DNA of 5,423 nt from CALJTV01 sp034435835 (GTDB lineage Bacteria; Chloroflexota; Dehalococcoidia; GIF9; UBA5629), in assembly GCA_034435835.1 (NCBI GenBank), contig DAOTWF010000024.1:1-5423 (forward strand), read 5' to 3'. Below, piece by piece: positions 1 through 5,372 of this stretch (position 1 is its first letter; every line of letters begins with the position of its first letter). A program made the translations under genes and the position numbers. The notes below the pieces were generated by a model. It was not told the origin of the DNA, made no database searches, and was given only the letters and a program-made list of their open reading frames with translations.

Positions 1-659
1 TCCTCATAGCCGACCAGCAGCCTATATTCCGCCAAGGGATACGTGCCGCCCTGGCTAAAATGACCGATATCGATATCTGCGGCGAAGTCAGCACCGGAAA
101 CGAACTTGTGTCGGCCATAAACAGCCTGGTCCCCGATGTGGTGCTTCTGGACATCAGCCTCCCCGGCGCTAAGGGCACAAACCTGGCTAAAACCATCAAG
201 CAGCAACTGCCCAGCGTTGCCGTTATACTTTTTACCCCCCACCCCGATGACGACGAGCTTTTCGACGCCATAAAGTCACGCGTCGCCGGTTATCTGCGCC
301 GCGACGTGTCGTCAGAAGAGCTGGCGACTACAATTCGCCGGGCTGCCGCCGGCGAACACCCCATAAACGATACCTTCCTCGCCCGCCCCAGAGTGGCTAA
401 CATGGTCTTACAACAGTTCCAAGACCTCTCATGGGGCAAGGGCGTCGAGTCCTTCATCTCACCGCTGACGCCCAGAGAGACAGAGATACTCACCTACATG
501 GCGAAGGGATACCTCAATAAGCAGATAGCTGAAGCACTTTGTATCAGCGAACAGACCATCAAGAACCACATAACCTCCATACTGCGTAAGCTCGACGCCA
601 ACGCCCGCACTGAGGCAGTCGTTACCGCACTGAAACGCGGCCTCATCACCTTGCCCTAG
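1..659 (+). CDS. NarL/FixJ-family response regulator, 5' end cut off by window
   Basis: This is a two-component transcriptional regulator: an N-terminal receiver domain followed by a LuxR-type helix-turn-helix. The reading frame is open from position 3. An ATG at 60 is internal, because the 19 codons before it already encode the receiver start (LIADQQPIFRQGIRAAL, equivalent to the usual VDDHPLFREGL). Only about 5-8 residues are missing. The likely phospho-acceptor is the Asp of VVLLDISLPG (codon 150-152), and the switch Thr is in VILFTPH. The C-terminal 60 residues (LTPRETEIL ... SEQTIKNHI ... LRKLDA) are a textbook LuxR DNA-binding domain. Two receiver positions are unusual: the acidic pair DD is DQ, and the conserved Lys of GYLLKD is Arg (GYLRRD). 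No partner kinase is visible. It is probably a host gene flanking the phage block. The family call is firm; target genes and signal are unknown. Confidence 0.95.
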   Translation, partial: LIADQQPIFRQGIRAALAKMTDIDICGEVSTGNELVSAINSLVPDVVLLDISLPGAKGTNLAKTIKQQLPSVAVILFTPHPDDDELFDAIKSRVAGYLRRDVSSEELATTIRRAAAGEHPINDTFLARPRVANMVLQQFQDLSWGKGVESFISPLTPRETEILTYMAKGYLNKQIAEALCISEQTIKNHITSILRKLDANARTEAVVTALKRGLITLP

Positions 660-680
660 TCAGCCACGGTAAACAATATG

Positions 681-1166
681 TTATGGTGCTCCCAGGGTTA
701 GTCGCTGTTGGTAGATGGCCTGCTTCGGGTTGTATTCCAGCCTGATGCCGGTAACCCTGTATCTGGCGGCCTGCTGGTTAGCGCCCCTATCGGTAATCTC
801 TACCACGTCCCACAACTCCTGTCCACAGTTGGGCGGTATGGTGATGGTGGCCCGGCGTTTGGTTAGTGCCATCTTGGTCAGTACAGCGAAGGCAACGTTG
901 ACGGCCTGTGCGGCTGATGTTATAGACAGGTCCTGTATGAAGTCAAGCCTTTGCCCCACCAGGTCTATCTCTGCGACATCAGCCGCCTGGCCGTATACCG
1001 CCGCTCCGGTGGTGTCCCTGCCTACCACCAGGACACGGTTAACCTCTGGTGTATCAACGGAATACTGTCCGTCAAGTATGAGGTGGCCGGTTGGTAATGT
1101 CAGTGGGGGTTCTTGTTGGAGTACGCCATTGAGCGTTACGGTATTGAGCAGGTAGGCGTTGAGCAT
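681..1166 (-). CDS. Phage tail hub C-terminal-like protein (possible split-off hub fragment)
   Basis: This 161-aa protein starts at an ATG preceded by GGAGGTGAT; the stop of the upstream gene lies inside that site and leaves one base before the start (TGATATG), so translation is probably coupled. From about residue 27 (GHLILDGQY, then EVNRVLVVGRD) to the end (IPPNCGQELWDVVEITD, YRVTGIRLEYNP, QRLTLGAP) it resembles, from recall, the C-terminal part of gp27-like tail hub proteins. That part includes a helical stretch (residues 83-104, rich in Ala) and a closing beta region. The 598-aa hub encoded upstream stops just before this part would be expected (VYGYKFP then stop). I infer that the two were once, or function as, one hub. 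The first 25 residues are not recognised. It is the last gene of the minus-strand block and converges on the regulator. Confidence 0.7.
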   Translation of the reverse strand: MLNAYLLNTVTLNGVLQQEPPLTLPTGHLILDGQYSVDTPEVNRVLVVGRDTTGAAVYGQAADVAEIDLVGQRLDFIQDLSITSAAQAVNVAFAVLTKMALTKRRATITIPPNCGQELWDVVEITDRGANQQAARYRVTGIRLEYNPKQAIYQQRLTLGAP

Positions 1167-1167
1167 A

Positions 1168-1491
1168 TCACCTCCCCAGCTTGGTCTCCAGTCTGGCTAC
1201 TCTGTCCTTCAGCCCGTCGAGTTGTTTGGCCAGCTCCTCAATGCTGAGGGCTGGCTGATGGTTGATGGCGGCGCTGCGGTCCTGCAAGTAACAGGCTACT
1301 TCAGCCTCGGTGGCCTCTCGCCAGCTGTTTGCCAGTCTGGCCAGCTCGGCGTGCTCTTCATCCGAGGTATCCTGCAGCAGCTTACTCAGCGCCCCTTCTG
1401 TGGTAAGGGTGGCGTGGTGTATAAACTTCTGGCCTTTGACTTTCTCTATCCCGTCGCTGGTCTCGGTTTCCAGATAGTAGACTCTTATCAT
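1168..1491 (-). CDS. Small phage tail-region protein with C-terminal coiled coil
   Basis: A 107-aa protein of unassigned function. The N-terminus (MIRVYYLETETSDGIEKVKG) looks like beta strands. The middle (QDTSDEEHAELARLANSWREATEAEV) is acidic and helical. The last 25 residues (SIEELAKQLDGLKDRVARLETKLGR) have heptad-spaced Leu/Val and should form a coiled coil. An AGGAG lies 4 nt before the ATG, and the gene begins 9 nt after the stop of the receptor-binding protein gene; its own stop sits in the ribosome binding site of the next gene. Position between the receptor-binding gene and the hub-like fragment suggests a tail-tip accessory, a fibre-assembly helper or an oligomerisation factor, but nothing in the sequence shows which. 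Confidence is high that it is a real gene and low on its role. Confidence 0.75.
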   Translation of the reverse strand: MIRVYYLETETSDGIEKVKGQKFIHHATLTTEGALSKLLQDTSDEEHAELARLANSWREATEAEVACYLQDRSAAINHQPALSIEELAKQLDGLKDRVARLETKLGR

Positions 1492-1500
1492 AGCGCTCCT

Positions 1501-2289
1501 TCACAGTAAGACTTCAATGGCAAACCAGGTGCGGTGTCCGCCATCGTGGGTGAGGTTTAGGTTAGAGCCTGCGGTGTGGTAGACGGTAAGGGCGAACTTG
1601 TTGCCCGGCTGCACTGATATGGGCGTGGTGGTCACCCAGGCGTAACCGCGGGTCTGGGTTGAGCTTGGTTGCGGTATATCAATGTAGGTGGTGCCCTGGA
1701 AGTTTTCGTAGACGCCGCCACCAGGGTTGAATCTACGAATTCCAGCAAGCCTGCCGCCGGTGCCGTTGGAGTCCCAACGGACACATCCTTTGATTATAAC
1801 AAGGCTAACGCCGCTGGGGATGACGAGGGCCACCGGGTCGCCTGGACTCCAAAAGTTGTGGGTGTCGTACGCCTCTGCCTGCCACGGCACATCCGTCCAG
1901 GTGGCATTAGCCACCGCCAGGTCGCTGGTGCGGTACACAAAAGCGCCCCTGCTGAAGGGTTTAGGCTCATTCTTGAGCGCTGCCACTTCATTTTCAAGAA
2001 GGGTAATTGCTTCGTGTATTTCCTCGACATATCCTGCTGTCCAGCGGAGCTGCACCTTCGCCCCGGCGTCGTGAGCGGCTGCGGTGGTGCCCTCCTGCGC
2101 TCGCTGCACGGAGAAGGTGTCGCTGCTCCTCGAAGTGCACTTCAAAATCTCATCGTCAATGGTGATGTGGAAGTTGCAGGTAGGAAACTTAGCCCCGTGC
2201 CCGCTAGCCACGGTCAGCCAAGTCGCAGAAGCTGATATGGCTGCGGCTAGGGTTGACTCTGCTCTGTTCTTAACCTTCATAAATGGCAT
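1501..2289 (-). CDS. Phage tail fibre / receptor-binding protein with jelly-roll-like C-terminus
   Basis: A 262-aa protein that looks like a trimeric adsorption protein. Residues 1-82 form a beta-rich attachment domain (TWLTVASG, FHITIDDEILKCTSR, FSVQRAQEGTTAAAHDAGA) of a kind common at the base of phage tail fibres; the RAQEGT-A-H-G signature is typical of proteins that dock on the hub or baseplate. Residues 86-106 (YVEEIHEAITLLENEVAAL) form a short coiled coil. Residues 113-262 are strand-rich, with alternating hydrophobics and aromatics (ATWTDVPW, GDPVALVIPSGVSLVIIKGCVRWD, KFALTVYH, RTWFAIEVLL), consistent with a C1q/TNF-like jelly-roll head. That fold is inferred by pattern, not shown. 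The start has AGGAG 7 nt upstream; Met4 is a possible alternative. It follows the hub gene by 27 nt. The predicted role is binding a cell-surface receptor at the tail tip. Confidence 0.8.
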   Translation of the reverse strand: MPFMKVKNRAESTLAAAISASATWLTVASGHGAKFPTCNFHITIDDEILKCTSRSSDTFSVQRAQEGTTAAAHDAGAKVQLRWTAGYVEEIHEAITLLENEVAALKNEPKPFSRGAFVYRTSDLAVANATWTDVPWQAEAYDTHNFWSPGDPVALVIPSGVSLVIIKGCVRWDSNGTGGRLAGIRRFNPGGGVYENFQGTTYIDIPQPSSTQTRGYAWVTTTPISVQPGNKFALTVYHTAGSNLNLTHDGGHRTWFAIEVLL

Positions 2290-2316
2290 ATTCGTTCTCC
2301 TTCATACTCGTTCTGC

Positions 2317-4113
2317 TCAAGGAAATTTATAGCCGTATACCGGGCTATCTGTCGGCAATGGGTAGACCATGACGCCGTGAAGGCCAAAGAAGTAGACCAC
2401 ATCGGGAACGAGTGATAACAGGCGGTTTAGGACACTGGCTGCGTTCTCACCTGGCCTGACTTCCATTCTGGGATAGAGGCTGGTGATAACGCTACTCCTT
2501 GACTTATAGGTAAGCGTGCCCCCCACCGCCTGAACTACCTGCTCAATTAGCTGGTAGCAGTTGTACTGGTCGGCTGTTATGTTCCACTCCACAGGCCTGT
2601 CGAACTCGTAGGCGTAGAGCAAGCCCCAGGCATCCACACAGTGGATGGTAAAGGCTGATGTGTTAGGGTTTCTGCGGTACTCAAAAGAATCAATGAAATA
2701 CCTGCCAGCCTCTGATAGCTTCTCCCCCTCTGGGGTCTTGTAGCCGATGTGCAGGTTTACTCTGCTGCCCCGCTTCAAGACAGACAGGTTGCCGCTGCCA
2801 GGGTTGTTGAAGTAACCGTCCGAGTTGTCCAGGTCAACGGTCAATTGTGATGGCTGGTGGGCGGTTTCGTCCTGGATGATGCGGACTATACGGGATGATG
2901 GTATGGTGATTTTACTGCCTGCGCCGCCGCCTGGGGCAGGTGGCTGCCAAAAGGAAGGGACTTCAGCTCTCCATATCTCGTCGGCCTGTGTGGCGTAGAT
3001 ATAGCTGGAGTCTGAAGCCAGAGCCATTCCCCAGGGTGAGCAGGTGGGTATAGTTACGGCTGTGCCCCACCTGCCGTCAATGAACTCCGTTCCCGGCTGC
3101 ATAGCGAATACCCACGGCTCATTCTGGCGGGATACCGAGAGCAATGCCCTGTAGCCTGATGGTTTATGCACGAATGGGCCTGACATATCAACGGTCTCGC
3201 CCATCATAGCACGCATCACGGCTGCGTTCCTCTCCCACCAAGTAAGCCCTCTGCCCAGGCCCTGCTGCACCACAACGCCCCTTCTGATGATAGTCCTGCC
3301 GGTGCCGAGCTGGCGCCTCATCTGGTATTCCAGCGAAAAGTCTATTCTGGCTGATGCCAGGCCGAGGTTCTGGTCTGTGCCCCACTGCCCTGCCGGGACT
3401 TTATTGCCGTCGCCGTATATCATCCTCACCAGGCGTAAGTAGCGCTCCTGAAGCACAACGGCGATGATGTTCCAGTCGCCATCGTAGTACATGGACAGCC
3501 AGTAGATTTCAAATTGGCCTAAACGCTGGCCTGTGCCGGAACTCCATACTCCGTTCGTCCTGGTCTGGACATATAGGGCTTTAACGGTGGTAACATCGGA
3601 GGCGTGAACGATGGCGCAATCGCCGTTGGGCTTATAGGCTATAGCACAGCCACGCTCACAAGGTCGGGCGTTAGTCATAGTTACCCAGCTCCCCCAGGTG
3701 GCGCCGTGGTCATTGCTCTCTATACGCATTAGATTGGTGGTGCTCATAGCCACAACCATTACCTGTGAGCCGTGAGAGGCAATAGCACACTGCCAGGGCA
3801 TTGATGACGGTCCTGAGCCTATCTGTACCCAGTTTTGAAAGGTGGGGTTTGCCGAACCCGGGTTTAGCGTCCTCTGGACAAGTATCGGGACGCCGTTGTT
3901 CAGCAGCCTGATGAGTGTGCCGTTACCGGTGACACAGCAGCCATGGTAATAGCGGGGTGCTGTGTTGGAGTGTATCCTCTGCCAGGACAGGTGTTGCCAC
4001 TGTATGCAGCTGGAGGCCTGCGGGTGGCCGTAGTCCTGCACTTCCAGCTTAACGGCTGGCTTCCTCGTCGGCTTCCTCTGCTCCTCAAGTAAGGCTTCTG
4101 GTATCTGTCTCAT
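2317..4113 (-). CDS. Phage tail hub/tip protein with sialidase-like (BNR/Asp-box) insert
   Basis: From the chosen start this is 598 aa. A short N-terminal piece (MRQIPEALLEEQRKP ... AVKLEVQDYG) is followed at about residues 40-385 by repeated beta-strand units. One clear Asp box, SNDHGATW, is at residues 133-140, and repeated G-D/N turns follow, suggesting a sialidase-like beta-propeller. A flexible QPPAPGGGAG linker at about 390-400 leads to a gp27/late-control-D-like hub region (RIVRIIQDETAHQPSQLTVDLDNSDGYFNNP, GSRVNLHIGY, RYFIDSFEYRR, RPGENAASVLNRLLSLVPDVVYF). With only one clear Asp box and no evident Arg triad, the propeller is more likely for binding than catalysis. An in-frame ATG at 4188 would add 25 hydrophobic, signal-like residues. 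I prefer 4113 because GGAG lies 5 nt before it, a phage structural protein should not be secreted, and a tiny ORF ends one base upstream. The protein ends abruptly (VYGYKFP) where a hub normally continues; that continuation appears to be encoded at 681-1166. Confidence 0.82.
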   Translation of the reverse strand: MRQIPEALLEEQRKPTRKPAVKLEVQDYGHPQASSCIQWQHLSWQRIHSNTAPRYYHGCCVTGNGTLIRLLNNGVPILVQRTLNPGSANPTFQNWVQIGSGPSSMPWQCAIASHGSQVMVVAMSTTNLMRIESNDHGATWGSWVTMTNARPCERGCAIAYKPNGDCAIVHASDVTTVKALYVQTRTNGVWSSGTGQRLGQFEIYWLSMYYDGDWNIIAVVLQERYLRLVRMIYGDGNKVPAGQWGTDQNLGLASARIDFSLEYQMRRQLGTGRTIIRRGVVVQQGLGRGLTWWERNAAVMRAMMGETVDMSGPFVHKPSGYRALLSVSRQNEPWVFAMQPGTEFIDGRWGTAVTIPTCSPWGMALASDSSYIYATQADEIWRAEVPSFWQPPAPGGGAGSKITIPSSRIVRIIQDETAHQPSQLTVDLDNSDGYFNNPGSGNLSVLKRGSRVNLHIGYKTPEGEKLSEAGRYFIDSFEYRRNPNTSAFTIHCVDAWGLLYAYEFDRPVEWNITADQYNCYQLIEQVVQAVGGTLTYKSRSSVITSLYPRMEVRPGENAASVLNRLLSLVPDVVYFFGLHGVMVYPLPTDSPVYGYKFP

Positions 4114-4114
4114 A

Positions 4115-4192
4115 CTATCTCCAGGAAATAAACACAAGACTGGAAATAACAAGCAGTACAGGGCCAGCAAACGCCAATGCTTCATCATTCAT
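4115..4192 (-). CDS. Tiny single-helix membrane peptide ORF (25 aa)
   Basis: This ORF of 25 codons plus stop fills most of the gap between the holin-like gene and the hub. It begins MNDEALAFAGPVLLV and continues ISSLVFISWR: an acidic N-terminus, about 18 uncharged hydrophobic residues and a C-terminal Arg, i.e. one short transmembrane helix. Its TAG stop is one base before the hub ATG, the same stop-N-start geometry as at 1168/1166. A GGTGA lies 6 nt before its ATG. The hub frame is open over the same bases and also reads hydrophobic, and AAAGG lies 6 nt before that frame's ATG, so the start assignment is ambiguous. No function is known; a membrane or lysis-related peptide, or simply a coupling leader for the hub, would both fit. 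Conservation across relatives would settle it. Confidence 0.45.
   Translation of the reverse strand: MNDEALAFAGPVLLVISSLVFISWR
4118..4125 (-). promoter_or_regulatory. Ribosome binding site that decides the hub gene start
   Basis: On the minus strand the sequence reads CCTGGAGATAGTATG. GGAG lies 5 nt before the ATG at 4113, and the stop codon TAG of the tiny upstream ORF falls between site and start. This arrangement favours initiation at 4113 with re-initiation by ribosomes finishing the small ORF, rather than at the in-frame ATGs at 4188 and 4185. Confidence 0.55.
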
Positions 4193-4210
4193 AGCCTTTC
4201 ACCACAATAT

Positions 4211-4231
4211 CTTGTGTCTTCCTTGTGTCTT
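4211..4231. repeat. Short tandem repeat of CTTGTGTCTT
   Basis: CTTGTGTCTT occurs at 4211-4220 and again at 4222-4231, with a single C between. CAATATCTT overlaps the left end (4205-4213) and follows at the right (4232-4240). The repeat spans the stop of the membrane-protein gene and the spacer before the tiny ORF. It is most simply a small replication-slippage duplication; no regulatory role is visible. Confidence 0.6.
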
Positions 4232-4977
4232 CAATATCTTTCACCGGCATAAAGCCCGATGCTGTATAGTGTAGGCAGTGCTGTTGTTGAGCTTCTGGCC
4301 TGTGACCAGTCGGCGTTGGCCTCAATCATACGCTGCAGACTGTTTCTGAAGGCATTAATCCTTCTGGTGTTGGCTCTGGCCTCATATAGCTGTGGTGGAA
4401 ACAGCTTACAGCCTTTGGCGTCCCGGTTGTCGAATTCCAGTTGTTTCCAGGCGTCCTCGGCAAGCTCTGCCAGGTACTCCCAGTAGGCCTCTGCTTGTCG
4501 GATATCGGTGCAGGGTATTTTAGTGCCCACCTGTTCGGCTGCCCGTAGTATGCTGGTAAGGGAGGTGGGTGCGGCTGGAAACAATGACCTGGCTGTGTCC
4601 ACTGCCTGTGAGTGGACGTAGCTAATGAACTCCGTCTGGTCGAAATCATCTACAGGCCTGATTTTTTCAACAGGCTGATCCGCAGGGGCTATTTGCTCGT
4701 ACTGCCTACAAGTGCCGGTGGCGGTGCCGGAAGGCCCGGAATTTCGGCTTCTGGCGATTTCTGCCTTTGCGTATTCCTTTGCCACGTCGTGGCGGGACTG
4801 GAACCAGTCATAGAGTGCAGCTCCCAGTATGGGCGCCGCCACAGCCATAACCGAGGTCACGGCGTCGGCGGTGCCCTCTCCGATAATGCCGGTGGTCACC
4901 AGCAGGCCGATTACTGAGCTGATGATTCCCACCAGGTAGGCGGTGAATTTCTTTTTACCTTCCAAACTGAACTGCAT
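4231..4977 (-). CDS. Holin-like two-helix membrane protein with long soluble C-terminal domain
   Basis: A 248-aa protein. After a basic N-terminus (GKKK), residues 11-32 (FTAYLVGIISSVIGLLVTTGII) and about 38-57 (ADAVTSVMAVAAPILGAALYDW) form two predicted transmembrane helices separated by a short loop (GEGT), followed by a charged segment (SRHDVAKEYAKAEIARS). This is a holin-like layout. Unlike ordinary small holins (about 70-150 aa) it continues with a low-complexity Gly/Thr/Pro linker (about 80-110) and a helical, Trp- and Glu-rich domain (about 112-248; AEAYWEYLAELAEDAWKQLEFDNRD, RRINAFRNSLQRMIEANADW) that I do not recognise. AGGAG lies 7 nt before the ATG. It is the first sizeable gene of the minus-strand block and precedes the hub. 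It could be a holin, a membrane anchor for the tail, or an unrelated phage membrane protein; no endolysin is visible nearby. Confidence 0.7.
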   Translation of the reverse strand: MQFSLEGKKKFTAYLVGIISSVIGLLVTTGIIGEGTADAVTSVMAVAAPILGAALYDWFQSRHDVAKEYAKAEIARSRNSGPSGTATGTCRQYEQIAPADQPVEKIRPVDDFDQTEFISYVHSQAVDTARSLFPAAPTSLTSILRAAEQVGTKIPCTDIRQAEAYWEYLAELAEDAWKQLEFDNRDAKGCKLFPPQLYEARANTRRINAFRNSLQRMIEANADWSQARSSTTALPTLYSIGLYAGERY

Positions 4978-4981
4978 ATTT

Positions 4982-5053
4982 TTACTCCTTTCTGCTTACT
5001 CGTTTAAACGGCCCGGCGCCGAAGCGTTGCGCCATGGCTAGGCCATTTTTCAT
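4982..5053 (-). CDS. Candidate short basic peptide ORF upstream of the membrane-protein gene
   Basis: A minus-strand frame runs from an ATG at 5053, or the in-frame ATG at 5035, to a TAA at 4984-4982. The stop overlaps the AGGAG site of the next gene. The shorter version is MAQRFGAGPFKRVSRKE, a basic 17-residue peptide. The spacing and overlap resemble a translationally coupled leader. Against it, neither ATG has a well-placed ribosome binding site: GGGAG touches the 5053 ATG directly and is 18 nt from the 5035 one. The frame is closed by a TAA at 5062, so it is not the visible tail of a longer gene. Length alone makes chance likely enough that this stays tentative. Confidence 0.25.
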   Translation of the reverse strand: MKNGLAMAQRFGAGPFKRVSRKE

Positions 5054-5117
5054 CTCCCTTTATTCGTCTCCCTTTATAGGCCCTATCTTCGCATCCCCCT
5101 TGATGCCCCCTATCTTT

Positions 5118-5221
5118 TCCTCTCCCTTGATGGGCGCTATCCGCCATTTCCTCTCCCTTTAAGGCAGCTTCTCCTACTCTCCTCTCCCTTGATGGGCGCT
5201 ATCCGCCATTTCCTCTCCCTT
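5118..5221. repeat. Direct repeat, two identical 42-bp copies
   Basis: The copies lie at 5118-5159 and 5180-5221 (offset 62). Each begins TCCTCTCCCTTGATGGGCG and contains CTATCCGCCATTTCC before a second CTCTCCCTT. Identity over 42 bases within such a short distance points to a recent tandem duplication inside the array. Confidence 0.9.
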
Positions 5222-5267
5222 GATGGGAGAGTCCCTCTCCCTCATTTCCTCTCCCTTGATGGGAGAG
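5213..5267. repeat. Two identical perfect hairpins, CTCTCCC-TTGAT-GGGAGAG
   Basis: CTCTCCCTTGATGGGAGAG is present at 5213-5231 and 5249-5267. Each has a 7-bp perfect stem and a 5-nt loop. The second copy continues into GATTAAGGTGAGGGTGAGAGG, which is answered by an imperfect complement at about 5299-5319, making a larger palindrome of roughly 60 bp. Confidence 0.9.
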
Positions 5268-5310
5268 GATTAAGGTGAGGGTGAGAGGTCAATATCCCCC
5301 CTCACTCTAA

Positions 5311-5372
5311 CTCTCTCCCACCGGGGGAGAGAGGATGGGAGGGTGACTCTCTCCCACCAGGGGAGAGAGGAT
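5311..5372. repeat. Two near-identical hairpins in tandem, 36-bp period
   Basis: CTCTCTCCC ... GGGAGAGAG is found at 5311-5333 (loop ACCGG) and 5347-5369 (loop ACCAG), each with a 9-bp stem. The 26-base units 5311-5336 and 5347-5372 differ at one position, in the loop. Stem conservation with a loop change fits selection on, or copying of, the folded form. Confidence 0.9.

Noticed and set aside
60..659. Regulator starting at the ATG at position 60
   Set aside because: The preceding codons 3-59 encode the conserved first strand and helix of the receiver domain, so the true start is before the window.
1501..1740. Variable region of a diversity-generating retroelement at the 3' end of the receptor-binding gene
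   Set aside because: No template repeat copy and no reverse transcriptase gene are present in the window.
2310..2340. Programmed frameshift at the hub end (AAATTTC just before the TGA) joining it to downstream sequence
   Set aside because: The hub frame reads AAA TTT C, not A AAT TTC, so the heptamer is out of register. Reading on in either other frame hits a stop within about 14-17 codons, far short of the hub-like ORF at 1166.
4114..4188. Secretion signal peptide on the hub protein
   Set aside because: The hydrophobic in-frame extension starting at 4188 is better explained as a shadow of the overlapping 25-codon ORF; a separate GGAG precedes the ATG at 4113 and tail hubs are assembled in the cytoplasm.
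4612..4917. Plus-strand ORF of 101 codons, and similar ORFs at 715-1155, 1159-1509 and 1669-2235
   Set aside because: Each lies opposite a minus-strand gene with clear domain content and a ribosome binding site. Their translations are Ser/Cys/Arg-rich with no recognisable motif, as expected of antisense shadows.
5034..5050. Rho-independent terminator (ATGGC-TAG-GCCAT followed by TTTTT, + strand)
   Set aside because: The stem is only 5 bp and no + strand gene ends upstream of it; the adjacent genes are all on the minus strand.
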